Notes: generated by a model from the letters alone, not told the origin. A stretch of DNA of 64,000 nucleotides from Acinetobacter sp. S54 (GCF_016624945.1 NZ_JACVUI010000010.1:34029-98028), one strand, 5' to 3'. Shown: positions 29,636 through 38,229, counted from the first letter of the stretch. Numbers and translations: made by a program.

Positions 29636-30751
29636 GTGGCAAAATTATTTGAAAGTATACAATTTGGTTCATTGGGCCTTAGCAATAAAATCGTGATTGC
29701 ACCGATGTGTCAATATTCTGCAACAGATGACGGTGAAATCACGTATTGGCATGAACAGCAATGGGCCAATTATGCCCTTTCAGGAGCAGGTTTATGCATT
29801 ATTGAGGCGTCTGCGGTACAACCACAAGGACGGATTAGTTATGCCGATGTGGGGCTTTGGAATGATACTCAACGAGACAAAATCAAAGTATTATTGGAGA
29901 AAATTCAACAACTTTCCCCAATTCCATTTGGTATACAACTAGCACATGCAGGCCGTAAAGCTTCTACAGATAAACCATGGCTAGGCAAGGGGCAAATTGC
30001 GCCAGATCAACCCCATGGCTGGCAAACTTTGGCACCCAGTGAAATCGCTTTTGGTTCTCATGACTTGGCACCACATGCGCTTACTATTGATGAGATAAAA
30101 CAAATTCAGGCAGATTTTGCGGCTGCGGCAGTTCGAGCCATGGAAGCTGGTTTTAAGCTTATCGAAATTCATGCGGCACATGGCTATTTATTGCATCAGT
30201 TTTTATCCCCTTTGTCGAATCAGCGTACCGACGAATATGGCGGGTCATTTGAGAATCGTATTCGCATGACGCTTGAAGTTCTTCAGGCAATTAAAACGGC
30301 TTTACCAAAGGATTTCCCGGTCGGTATTCGTATTTCTGCGACAGACTGGATGGAGCCTGCACATGGTTGGGATATTGAATCCAGTATTGGTTTATCTTTG
30401 GCATTGCAACAGTTGGGTGCTGTCTACATCCATGTTTCCAGTGGCGGTTTACACGAACTTCAAGACATTAAAATTGGTGCGAATTATCAGGTACCTTTTG
30501 CTGAACAGATTAAATCCAAAGTTTCTGTTCCTGTCATTGCCGTAGGTTTAATTACAGAGCCCGAACAAGCTGAAGCTATTTTACAGAATGATCAAGCGGA
30601 TGCGATTGCATTGGCCAGAGCGATTCAATACGATCCACGCTGGCCTTGGCATGCTGCTGCTGCTCTGGGGGCGGAAATTGAAATCTCACCACAATATCTG
30701 CGTTGTCAACCTCATGGTTTGAAACAGCTTTTTAAACCCTTTAGTGGTTAA
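29636..30751 (+). CDS. Old yellow enzyme family NADH:flavin oxidoreductase (YqjM/XenA type)
   Basis: 371 residues from a GTG start with GAGGTGACAG just upstream. FMN-binding TIM barrel: APMCQYSATDDGEITYWHE has the cysteine typical of the YqjM/XenA subgroup, EIHAAHGYLLHQFLSPLSN holds the substrate-binding His pair region and QRTDEYGGSFENRIR the phosphate-binding loop. These enzymes reduce activated C=C bonds, nitro compounds or quinones using NAD(P)H. It follows the receptor gene by 26 bases and may be cotranscribed; a functional link is not evident. Confidence 0.9.
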   Translation: MAKLFESIQFGSLGLSNKIVIAPMCQYSATDDGEITYWHEQQWANYALSGAGLCIIEASAVQPQGRISYADVGLWNDTQRDKIKVLLEKIQQLSPIPFGIQLAHAGRKASTDKPWLGKGQIAPDQPHGWQTLAPSEIAFGSHDLAPHALTIDEIKQIQADFAAAAVRAMEAGFKLIEIHAAHGYLLHQFLSPLSNQRTDEYGGSFENRIRMTLEVLQAIKTALPKDFPVGIRISATDWMEPAHGWDIESSIGLSLALQQLGAVYIHVSSGGLHELQDIKIGANYQVPFAEQIKSKVSVPVIAVGLITEPEQAEAILQNDQADAIALARAIQYDPRWPWHAAAALGAEIEISPQYLRCQPHGLKQLFKPFSG

Positions 30752-30760
30752 TCAAAACCA

Positions 30761-30794
30761 AGAAAGACTCAATCGAATTTGAGTCTTTCTTTTA
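30761..30794 (+). terminator. Terminator after the OYE gene, just before the AEC gene
   Basis: A perfect 12-bp stem (agaaagactcaa / ttgagtctttct) with a 6-base loop, followed by TTTATT. Its tail ends only about 20 bases before the next start codon. Confidence 0.88.
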
Positions 30795-30812
30795 TTGAAA
30801 AAGGATGTCGAT

Positions 30813-31736
30813 GTGGTTGTACAGGTGATCGTGCCGATTTTTTTGTTACTATTTGCAGGCTTTTTAAGTGTCTCTATTCGATTAATTTCACCCGACCAAA
30901 TCAAGGCACTGAGCGCCTTCATTATTAAAATTGCTTTACCTGCTTTTTTGCTTTATGCCTTGTCCAATAAAAGCCTGAATGATATTTGGCATCCCTCTTA
31001 TTTTGTCGCTTATGGTGGCGGTTCACTGATTATTTTTGCACTGGCATTTTATTGTTATCGTTACTGCTTTGATCATGCTCTTACCCCAACTGCCGTACTG
31101 GCGATGGGTGCATCGATGTCAAATACAGGCTTTATTGGAACGGCTGTATTGAGTCTGTTAATGGGATCACATGCTGCGATCTATATTTCACTGACGCTCA
31201 TTTTGGAAAACTTATTGATATTGGCTTTAGTTTTAGCATTGGCAGAAGCAGGGCAACAAGAACAACAACGTATCTGGCCTCTACTGCAAAAAACCGCCCA
31301 GAATTTGCTAAAGAATCCAGTTATTATTGCCATTATTTTGGGAATGGGCTGTATCCTTTTAGACCTTCAACTTCCTGCTTTAGTGGATCAATCTTTAGCA
31401 CTATTGGGCAAAACGGCATCACCATTGGCCTTATTTGTTATTGGGGGGAGTCTGGTTGGAATGGGAATGACCGCTGTGAATCTGCAAAGTGGTTTGTTGG
31501 TGGCTTTCAAAGTGATATTGATGCCTTTGCTGATTTATAGTCTACTTCGTGTCTTGCCAGATGTCAGTCAGGAAATGTTATACGCAGGAACCATTTTGGC
31601 TGCGTTACCAATGCCAATCGCCTTTGGAATTTTTGGTCAGGCTTATGGTTTAAATGAACGAGCTTTAACCCCGCTTATGCTCAGCACTATTCTGGGCTTT
31701 GTAGGGGTGAGTGGATTGATTGTGTTATGGTGGTAA
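30813..31736 (+). CDS. AEC (auxin efflux carrier) family transporter
   Basis: 307 residues from GTG 30813, chosen because AAGGA is seven bases upstream; an in-frame TTG at 30795 is the alternative. About ten membrane helices in two repeats: VPIFLLLFAGFLSVSIR at the start, MGASMSNTGFIGTAVLSLL in the middle (polar N-T/G motif) and AALPMPIAFGIFGQAYGL in the second repeat. The family exports small acids such as malate or amino-acid derivatives; the substrate is unknown. A strong terminator directly upstream means its transcription depends on read-through or an internal promoter. Confidence 0.85.
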   Translation: MVVQVIVPIFLLLFAGFLSVSIRLISPDQIKALSAFIIKIALPAFLLYALSNKSLNDIWHPSYFVAYGGGSLIIFALAFYCYRYCFDHALTPTAVLAMGASMSNTGFIGTAVLSLLMGSHAAIYISLTLILENLLILALVLALAEAGQQEQQRIWPLLQKTAQNLLKNPVIIAIILGMGCILLDLQLPALVDQSLALLGKTASPLALFVIGGSLVGMGMTAVNLQSGLLVAFKVILMPLLIYSLLRVLPDVSQEMLYAGTILAALPMPIAFGIFGQAYGLNERALTPLMLSTILGFVGVSGLIVLWW

Positions 31737-31738
31737 GT

Positions 31739-31767
31739 GATTTTGCCTCGATCATTGAGGCAAAATC
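31739..31767. terminator. Bidirectional terminator between convergent genes
   Basis: A perfect 11-bp stem (gattttgcctc / gaggcaaaatc) with a 7-base loop between the AEC gene and the Sel1 gene. Confidence 0.85.
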
Positions 31768-31781
31768 ATATGTTGTTTCAT

Positions 31782-32591
31782 TTAGCTTTTTGCTTTTGGA
31801 GCAGGTGCTTTTGCTTTTTCAGCAATAAGTTTATCGACCGCAGCCAGTGATTCTTTAGCCTGAGGTACATTATCCTGAGCTAAAGCAGCAAAAATTTTTC
31901 GGGCTTCTGGTAAATTTTGTGGAACAATATTCCCATTAGTCATCATATTTCCGACTGCCATCAGGGCAGGAATATAGCCTTTTTTAGCCAGACTTTCGAT
32001 ACTGGCTAAACCAACCTTAATCGCGGCTTCATTCTTGGTTTTAAAGCCATTACTAATGTCATAAATCGCTTTTAGGTGCATTGCACGATAATTATTTTTG
32101 TTAATTAAAGGTTGTAGCTTTTGTAGAGCTAATTTATTCGATGCATCTTTATTTTCAGCAAATAACAAAACTGCCAGTTCTATGGTTGCTTCATCCAGAC
32201 CTGCACTCGACGCTTTTTCCAGATAGTCACGTCCTTTTTTTACATCTTTAGTAACACCTAGTTCGCCTGCCATATAAATTTGCGCAAGCCGATAAGTTGC
32301 AACAGGATAACCTTTATTGGATGCTTCTTCGTAAGCAGCGAATGCTTTTTTGGAATCCTGAGCCGTACCTTGTCCTAACTCACTCATAAATCCCTGATTA
32401 TAAATCGCTTGAGCATTACCTGTTTTCGCTAAACGATCCATTTCCTGATATGCAGCATTATAGTTTTTATCTTTATACAGTTGTTCAGCTTTAGCAAACG
32501 GATTATTTGCTGCGCCTGTTTGAGATGCTGTTTCCGCAGCAAATGTGGTTGAAGATAAAGCAATAAGACCCGCGAGAAGAAGTTTTTTCAT
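31782..32591 (-). CDS. Secreted Sel1-like repeat protein
   Basis: 269 residues. Signal peptide MKKLLLAGLIALSSTTFAAE, then tandem Sel1/TPR-like helical repeats: AIYNQGFMSELGQGTAQDSK, VATYRLAQIYMAGELGVTKD and ALMAVGNMMTNGNIVPQNLP carry the A-x-x-x-L-G-x-x-Y/M-x-x-G pattern. The C-terminus is a Lys/Ala/Pro tail. Such periplasmic proteins act as binding scaffolds; the partner is unknown. ATG is preceded by CAGGAT. Confidence 0.82.
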   Translation of the reverse strand: MKKLLLAGLIALSSTTFAAETASQTGAANNPFAKAEQLYKDKNYNAAYQEMDRLAKTGNAQAIYNQGFMSELGQGTAQDSKKAFAAYEEASNKGYPVATYRLAQIYMAGELGVTKDVKKGRDYLEKASSAGLDEATIELAVLLFAENKDASNKLALQKLQPLINKNNYRAMHLKAIYDISNGFKTKNEAAIKVGLASIESLAKKGYIPALMAVGNMMTNGNIVPQNLPEARKIFAALAQDNVPQAKESLAAVDKLIAEKAKAPAPKAKS

Positions 32592-32787
32592 TTTAAAATC
32601 CTGGTGTCATACTTACATCATTCCATTGATGCACAATATGGGGGTTACATCGTGAATCATCATCATAAAAGCTTTATAGGGAATGTAAATATAAAAATTG
32701 CGATTGAATGTGTAATTTTTTTACAGGTGATTGCTTAATAATTGATTAAATGTGGGAAGTTCAAACGTTTCTAAACTTCCCCGAAAT

Positions 32788-33495
32788 TTACTTGGTTTCA
32801 TCTAAAAGCTGATTTAATTCATCTGCTTCCATTGCACCGGTAATTCGGTTGCCATTTTTGAGGAACATAGTCGGCGTTCCGCTAATTTTTAAATGTTTGC
32901 CCAATTCAAGATTCTTCTGAATAGGCGTCTGACAGCTAGCAGATTTTGCGGGTTGTTTTTTATTTAGCAGATAATTTTCCCATGCAGTGTATTGGTCTTT
33001 GGCACACCAAATCTGGGTGGCTATATTTTCAGCATTAGGATGTAACCCTTTGAGTGGATATAAAAATAAATAAATCGTGACATTATCGACCGATGCCATC
33101 TGCTTTTCTAGGCGCTGACAATAAGGACAGTCAGGGTCACTAAAGAGATAAAGTGTACGTTGTCCATTTCCTTTGACATGTTTAATCGCCTGATTTAATG
33201 GCAAAGTGGAAACATCAATTTTCTCAAGTTTCTGCAAACTGTCTTCAGTTAAGTTTTTCTGATTTTTGTTGTCGATCAAATTGCCTATAAAAAAGTAATT
33301 GGCATCATCATTCGTATAGACAATTTGCCCGCCCATGTATACTTCATAAATATCTTTTAATGGGGTGTTCTGTACAGATTGTACAGGAATATCTGGAAAA
33401 TTCTTTTTTAGATTTTGCTGAACAGTTGCAATATTGGCATGGGTCAGAGAGATACTAAATAAACTTAGCGTAAATGCGCTCAATAAAAATTTCAT
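32788..33495 (-). CDS. dsbC: Thiol:disulfide interchange protein DsbC-type isomerase
   Basis: 235 residues from ATG 33495, giving the signal peptide MKFLLSAFTLSLFSISLTHA; an upstream in-frame start would add 11 residues. An N-terminal dimerisation domain (about 20-80) precedes a thioredoxin fold with active site D-C-P-Y-C and cis-proline loop SGTPTMFLKNG. A second cysteine pair (IWCAKD, SASCQ) matches the structural disulfide of E. coli DsbC. It isomerises wrong disulfides in the periplasm. The C-P-Y-C centre differs from the C-G-Y-C of E. coli DsbC. Confidence 0.9.
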   Translation of the reverse strand: MKFLLSAFTLSLFSISLTHANIATVQQNLKKNFPDIPVQSVQNTPLKDIYEVYMGGQIVYTNDDANYFFIGNLIDNKNQKNLTEDSLQKLEKIDVSTLPLNQAIKHVKGNGQRTLYLFSDPDCPYCQRLEKQMASVDNVTIYLFLYPLKGLHPNAENIATQIWCAKDQYTAWENYLLNKKQPAKSASCQTPIQKNLELGKHLKISGTPTMFLKNGNRITGAMEADELNQLLDETK

Positions 33496-33589
33496 GATGT
33501 ATTCCACAATAAAAAGCCGTTTGATCATGCCAAAAAACGATGAAAAACAATAGTAAAGAAATGTGTTTGACTATTTGTGGAATGGCATG

Positions 33590-33651
33590 TTCTGTCTGTT
33601 TATTTGTCCAAACAGAACGTCTATTTATATGATTTACGACTAGACGTTCTG
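33590..33651. repeat. Cluster of inverted repeats between ygfZ and dsbC
   Basis: CAGAACGTCTA (33613-33623) and TAGACGTTCTG (33641-33651) form a perfect 11-bp inverted repeat with a 17-base loop. Upstream GTTCTGT is also complementary to the ACAGAAC within the first arm, giving two alternative hairpins. It may end the ygfZ transcript, but a T-run is lacking. Confidence 0.5.
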
Positions 33652-33701
33652 CTCTTAGACGACGTTATGTTTTTTTACTACAGATAGAGCATTTATCAGC
33701 A

Positions 33702-34424
33702 CTATTGCGGTCTTGCGACATCACCGCTCAAATATTCGGGTAAATCCAAGACAGTTAGGCTTAACTCTTCAATTGCCGCGGGTTTCCCTACGACTAGTGC
33801 TTTATAGCCGCCTTCAACTGCAATACTATTGACCACTTCAACATCATTACTTAATTTTGTCGCAGGAGCAGGGACTTCACCATTTCCCAAGACTAAATGC
33901 AGCCAATGTTTAGGTTTTGCCTTAAACCAGAGACGTGCAATGATTTCCTGTCCTAAGTAGCAACCCTTGTCATAATGTACACCTTCACGCTGGTGTAAAC
34001 GCAACTCTTGAGGTTGAAACTCATGTTCAGTTACCTGAGAAATCCATGCCTGACCAGATTCGATGCTTTGTAATTGCCAAGCGTTAACGTCTGTTTCGGC
34101 TGTTGAAAATTCGCTGCTTTTTTCTATTATTGTCGGAAACACCGTGCCTGTTTCCTCAAGTTTCATCTTGGAAAAAGCACCGTATTTGCGGATATGTTTA
34201 GCAAACTCTTCACTTTGATCCTGAGTGGTTACAATTTGAAAGCTTTCGGAAGATTGTTTTGTTAACCATAACCCAAAATGGATACGACCCTTTAAATCAC
34301 AAATAGCGGTATAACGAGTACTATTTTCAGATAAAGCGTCTACATTGACCGTGACTTGGCCTTGTAAAAATTTTTGTGCATCAACACCATTGAGTGAAAA
34401 TGAAGCGAAAGCTAAATTGCTCAT
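33702..34424 (-). CDS. ygfZ: Folate-binding Fe-S cluster protein YgfZ
   Basis: 240 residues. GcvT-like fold with the YgfZ signature K-G-C-Y-L-G-Q-E around residue 154, followed by IIARLWFKAKP; the cysteine in this motif is important for activity. YgfZ uses tetrahydrofolate and supports Fe-S enzymes such as MiaB in the cytoplasm. The protein is shorter than E. coli YgfZ (326 residues), mainly at the N- and C-terminal barrels, as is common in Acinetobacter relatives. Single gene. Confidence 0.9.
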   Translation of the reverse strand: MSNLAFASFSLNGVDAQKFLQGQVTVNVDALSENSTRYTAICDLKGRIHFGLWLTKQSSESFQIVTTQDQSEEFAKHIRKYGAFSKMKLEETGTVFPTIIEKSSEFSTAETDVNAWQLQSIESGQAWISQVTEHEFQPQELRLHQREGVHYDKGCYLGQEIIARLWFKAKPKHWLHLVLGNGEVPAPATKLSNDVEVVNSIAVEGGYKALVVGKPAAIEELSLTVLDLPEYLSGDVARPQ

Positions 34425-34791
34425 AAGATAATTTTGAACCCATCATTTATTCCCAAGAATAGACTCTATTCTGCGCCATTTCTCTAAAAAAATCAGCTTT
34501 ATTCCCTCAGGTTTTAAGTACTAAATGAAAACTAATCTCAACGAAGGTTGTGGTTGATCCAGACGTAATGGGAAACTTAATAGGTTCACTATAACCTTAA
34601 AGATACAGTCTAAGAATATTGAAAATTTTCGAGATTGGAAGAAAATGAGATGAAATAAATTGAGAAAAGAAGGGATGTGGGGAAAATTTTTCTTAGATTT
34701 TAAGTTTTTTGAGATAAATTTCCAATAGTGTTAGATAAAATGCTTAATTCGGAAAACAATCTCTCACGATTCTATCTAAACTATTTTACAA

Positions 34792-34978
34792 GGTCAGGAA
34801 CAAAAGTTCCGCAGGGGATCGAAAAGAGCAGCATGCACCGAAACGTATAACGTAAGTGTGTACTCACCCAAAAGGTCTCGATTCGGCTTAGGACGCTATA
34901 AATCAAAAGTTTATAGGCAAAGGTTATGACTTACAAAGTCATGAGTGTTGAAGCAAACCCACAGTGTTTTCCCTTGAC
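34792..34978. ncRNA. Candidate structured non-coding RNA, family unknown
   Basis: A stretch clearly richer in GC than the AT-rich sequence on both sides of this 635-base gap, with no credible ORF. Pairings read on the plus strand: closing helix GGTCA (34792-34796) with TGACC; hairpin GGAAC/GTTCC (34797-34810); a 7-bp helix GGATCGA (34816-34822) with TCGATTC (34878-34884); hairpin CTATAAA/TTTATAG; and hairpin ATGACT/AGTCAT around 34926-34942. It does not match RNase P RNA, tmRNA, 4.5S or 6S motifs that I know. Strand is undecided. The flanks 34425-34790 and 34980-35059 hold nothing I recognise. Confidence 0.5.
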
Positions 34979-35059
34979 CCAAAAATTTATTTCAGTATCT
35001 GACAGAACCCTTAATTGTATAAAAATCTAAAGAACTTCACTTTACAATCAATAAAATAT

Positions 35060-35254
35060 TTAAAGTTTGTGCCAAGTCTTACCTTCCTGATCTAAAGCGA
35101 TAGTGAACGAAAAACCATCATCATCTGATACCAATAAAGAGTTGGGTGTTGGCATCATGACTTTAAGCACAGTGCCTTTTTCAAAAATCTTAGGTGCAAA
35201 GTTTTCTTTATGTAAAGTAATAGTTTCAAGAAGTTCGATTGCTTTTAAATCCAT
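35060..35254 (-). CDS. Hypothetical 64-residue protein
   Basis: A short acidic soluble protein starting MDLKAIELLETITLHKENF with AGGAAT upstream of its ATG. The pattern of alternating strands (TVLKVMMPTPNSLLVSDDD, then GFSFTIALDQ) suggests a small beta fold. I recognise no family. It stands alone between the candidate RNA and a long AT-rich gap; the good ribosome binding site and codon use argue that it is real. Confidence 0.7.
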   Translation of the reverse strand: MDLKAIELLETITLHKENFAPKIFEKGTVLKVMMPTPNSLLVSDDDGFSFTIALDQEGKTWHKL

Positions 35255-35800
35255 AAGAGTTTATTCCTGTTTTTCTAATGTATACATTCCATTCATTGTA
35301 TATCACATTCCAGCAATTTTTGATTAATATCTGACAAATAAAATCATTTATAGCGATCAATTTTTTTAAAGTTAAATTTATATTTTTTAGAGAGATATGA
35401 GATTTTTTAGATATATTAAAACGATAAAACCGCTGTTTTTATTTTAAAAAAAATAACTAAAATCTGTTATAAAATATTGCCTATTTACCGAATTGAAGCA
35501 TGCAAATAACACCATTTTTTATTCTTTTAAGTTCTGATAAATAATGCTTTAAAAAAAGAATCTTGTAGTCATGAAAATTAAGAAGTCTTAGCTCTAAAGT
35601 TTCTAGAAAATATAATTCAATATAAAAAATAGAAATCAAACTCATCAGTATAGATGTGTGCTTGTGTAATTCACCTAAAAAGAGCTATATAGAGCTTTAC
35701 ATAAATAACAAAGAACAGACAGTTATTTAGGCGGAATTTAAGATTTCGATCTTAATTTCTATCCCAACGATAGTGCGTAAAAAAGGAATATCGCAACTTC
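35255..35800. other. AT-rich gap upstream of sbmA with two leader hairpins
   Basis: 546 bases without a gene. Close to sbmA are two tandem hairpins on the plus strand: TTAAGAT/ATCTTAA with a TTCG tetraloop (35738-35755) and CTATC/GATAG (35759-35773), ending 27 bases before the start codon. They may form a structured 5' leader. The rest is AT-rich with no ORF or repeat that I can support. Confidence 0.5.
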
Positions 35801-36997
35801 ATGTTCAAGTCATTTTTTCCGAAACCGAAATGGTTTTTTTTGTCGTTGATTTTCTGGTTTGTAATCAATATCGTGCTTTGGTATGCAGGTGGCAAAGAAT
35901 GGGGGGAGTTTTTAGGCTTTAGCAAAGGCTATGCAGAAGCTGAACTTCCAATAGGTGTGAGTCGGTTCTGGTCACCTGCTTTTTTATGGTTTTACCTCTG
36001 GTTTTTTGTCGCGACCACCTTGTTTGCATTGTTCTGGAAAACGCTTTCAGATAATCCGTGGCAGAAATGGTCAGTTTGGGGTTCAGCCTTTATTTTGTTT
36101 AATATTTGGTTTGGGGTACAGGTTAGTGTTGCAGTGAATGCATGGTATGTACCGTTTTGGGATTTGATTCAAAATATGCTGACCCATGGTGGTGGAAATA
36201 TCATAGATTTGTATAAAGAAACCATGGTTTTCCTTTATATCGCTATGGTGGGTGTGACCCTTGCAGTGGTAAATGCCTTTTTCACCAGTCACTACGTCTT
36301 TCGCTGGCGTACGGCAATGAATGATTATTACACGGCCAATTGGGAAAAACTAAGACATGTTGAAGGCGCTTCACAACGTGTGCAAGAGGACACCATGCGT
36401 TTTGCCACGATTCTGGAGGATTTGGGGGTAGAGCTGGTAAAAGCCATGATGACTTTAATCGCATTTCTACCTTTACTTTTTCAATTGTCAAAATATGTTC
36501 CCGTCATTCCTGTTGTGGGAGAATTGAATCATTCCTTGGTTTGGGCCGCAATTGTTTGGGCTGTTTTTGGTACGGTGTTATTAATGGTCGTTGGCATCAA
36601 ATTGCCTGGATTACAATTTAATAATCAAAAGGTTGAAGCAGCATATCGTAAGGAGCTGGTCTATGGTGAAGATCATGCTGATCGTGCGCAACCTGCCACT
36701 TTAAAAGAGCTATTTAGTCGAGTGCGTAAAAACTATTTTCGTCTTTATTTCCATTACGCTTATTTCAATTTAGTAGCAACTTGGTACAGCCAACTGGATA
36801 TTTTATATAGTCTGGTTGTGTTGTTTCCTTCCATTGCTGGAGGAAAAATGACATTGGGCTTAATTAATCAAATTGGGAATGTCTTTGATAAAGTTCGTCA
36901 ATCATTTCAGTATTTGATTAGTTCATGGAAAACCATTATTGAATTACTTTCTATTCATAAACGTTTAAAAGCCTTTGAATCCATTCTAGATAAATAA
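35801..36997 (+). CDS. sbmA: Peptide antibiotic transporter SbmA/BacA-like
   Basis: 398 residues with about seven to eight membrane helices and no ATPase domain. It carries the SbmA/BacA layout: [13 protein letters not shown] and [20 protein letters not shown] before the fourth segment, [22 protein letters not shown] in the loop, and [18 protein letters not shown] and [15 protein letters not shown] near the end. SbmA uses the proton gradient to import peptides such as microcins B17 and J25, bleomycin and proline-rich antimicrobial peptides. Monocistronic with its own terminator. Confidence 0.93.
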   Translation: MFKSFFPKPKWFFLSLIFWFVINIVLWYAGGKEWGEFLGFSKGYAEAELPIGVSRFWSPAFLWFYLWFFVATTLFALFWKTLSDNPWQKWSVWGSAFILFNIWFGVQVSVAVNAWYVPFWDLIQNMLTHGGGNIIDLYKETMVFLYIAMVGVTLAVVNAFFTSHYVFRWRTAMNDYYTANWEKLRHVEGASQRVQEDTMRFATILEDLGVELVKAMMTLIAFLPLLFQLSKYVPVIPVVGELNHSLVWAAIVWAVFGTVLLMVVGIKLPGLQFNNQKVEAAYRKELVYGEDHADRAQPATLKELFSRVRKNYFRLYFHYAYFNLVATWYSQLDILYSLVVLFPSIAGGKMTLGLINQIGNVFDKVRQSFQYLISSWKTIIELLSIHKRLKAFESILDK

Positions 36998-37003
36998 ATC
37001 ACG

Positions 37004-37024
37004 ACCCGCGAAAGCGGGTTTCTT
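37004..37024. terminator. Intrinsic terminator of sbmA
   Basis: ACCCGC/GCGGGT stem with a GAAA tetraloop followed by TTCTT, between sbmA and the convergent chromate transporter pair. Confidence 0.88.
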
Positions 37025-37038
37025 ATCAGGGTTTGAAA

Positions 37039-37560
37039 TTAGAGGAGAACAATACCCAAAGTTGCACCAAGTAACATGACCCAAAGAGGATGGATTTTTT
37101 TAAATAAACCCAAAAGCGCAGTCAAAATAACAATCAAGACCAATACCGTATTTTGTGCAGATGCCTGAGCAATCATCCATGCGCTGACCAGAACCAAACC
37201 TACCGTGATAGGTTTCAGTGCTTTTTCAAAACGGCGTCTAAAAGGATGATCTTTAAAACGTTGCCAGAATTTTAGTGCATAGACCGTAATCATCGATGAA
37301 GGACCAAATTTCGCCAACGATGTCACCAATAAACCAGCAGGACCCGCAACATGCCAGCCAATAAGAGGGACGATCATCATATTTGGTCCTGGTGCGGCCT
37401 GTGCCATCGCAAACAATGAACTAAACTGTTCAGCACTCATCCAGTGATGAATATTCACCACCTGATGTTGCATTTCAGGGAGAATGGCATTGCCGCCTCC
37501 AAATGCTAAAACAGAAAGCTGAGTGAATACTACGGCTAGAGTCATCAGTACCAAGATCAT
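37039..37560 (-). CDS. Chromate transporter ChrA, C-terminal-type half protein
   Basis: 173 residues, about six membrane helices, one CHR domain. Motifs LAFGGGNAILPEM and MAQAAPGPNMMIVPLIGWHVAG are the conserved halves of the domain. It overlaps the preceding half-gene by four bases, so the two are made together as a short-chain CHR pair that would form a heterodimer. CHR proteins export chromate, possibly by chromate/sulfate exchange. Substrate is inferred from family only. Confidence 0.85.
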   Translation of the reverse strand: MILVLMTLAVVFTQLSVLAFGGGNAILPEMQHQVVNIHHWMSAEQFSSLFAMAQAAPGPNMMIVPLIGWHVAGPAGLLVTSLAKFGPSSMITVYALKFWQRFKDHPFRRRFEKALKPITVGLVLVSAWMIAQASAQNTVLVLIVILTALLGLFKKIHPLWVMLLGATLGIVLL

Positions 37561-38141
37561 GATCTTTTCACTCCCAGAATCAAAACGTTAATGGTGAGTA
37601 AAATAAGTAAGGTCAAAGCCAGTGGTAGCTTAAACAACAGCATAAAGATGAATGTCAGTGTAATCGTCAACAGTGTTAGTTTGCTTTTTAAAATAGGACG
37701 AAGCATTTTGAAACCAGTGGCAAATAAAAGTCCTGCAGCTGCAGCCGCTAATCCTTGAATAAGATGTCGTACTACCGTTAAGTACTGAAAATGTTCATAC
37801 ACTTGGTAGATGATTAATACGATCACAGTCGGCGCAAAAATAAGTCCAAGTACAGAACTGATGGCGCCTTTAATACCTTGAAATTGCATGCCAATAGCCA
37901 CTGACATATTAATGATATTGCCGCCGGGCAATAACTGACAAATGCCTAGGAGGTTGGTAAATTGACTTTCATCCAGCCATTTTTGTTGTTCCACAATCAT
38001 GCGATGCGCTAGCGGTAACACTCCGCCAAAACCCATCAAACCTAAGGTCATAAATCCGGTAAATAAAGCCTTGCAATCAGGAGTTATCGATTGTTCACTC
38101 GCTATTGGCATGGCTTGAATTTTCACTACGTCACCTTTCAT
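37557..38141 (-). CDS. Chromate transporter ChrA, N-terminal-type half protein
   Basis: 194 residues from ATG 38141 with GCGGAG just upstream; ATG 38165 would add eight residues. One CHR domain: LGLMGFGGVLPLAHRMIVEQ and NLLGICQLLPGGNIINMSVAIG correspond to the FGG and P-G-P/G-N motifs. It is followed with a four-base overlap by the second half. Divergently transcribed from a LysR regulator with a 15-base palindrome between them, so regulation by that protein is likely. Confidence 0.85.
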   Translation of the reverse strand: MKGDVVKIQAMPIASEQSITPDCKALFTGFMTLGLMGFGGVLPLAHRMIVEQQKWLDESQFTNLLGICQLLPGGNIINMSVAIGMQFQGIKGAISSVLGLIFAPTVIVLIIYQVYEHFQYLTVVRHLIQGLAAAAAGLLFATGFKMLRPILKSKLTLLTITLTFIFMLLFKLPLALTLLILLTINVLILGVKRS

Positions 38142-38210
38142 TGTCTCCGCTGATAGGGATAGCATGAGCGGATTGTGGTATATTTACCAATGCTATTTTT
38201 GGCATAAAAC

Positions 38211-38225
38211 ATACTAAAAAAGTAT
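38211..38225. promoter_or_regulatory. LysR-type operator ATAC-N7-GTAT
   Basis: ATACTAAAAAAGTAT is a perfect ATAC-N7-GTAT site, the consensus bound by BenM/CatM-type LysR regulators of Acinetobacter. It ends four bases before the lysR start codon in the 88-base divergent promoter region, a position suited to autorepression. Confidence 0.65.
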
Positions 38226-38229
38226 AGCT

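Noticed and set aside
34792..34978. Assignment of the structured segment to RNase P RNA, tmRNA, 4.5S RNA or a GEMM riboswitch
   Set aside because: The conserved cores of these RNAs (for example GAGGAAAGTCC of RNase P or the AGGTCAGGTCCGGAAGGAAGC-type loop of 4.5S) are not present; only the short word AGGTCAGG is shared.
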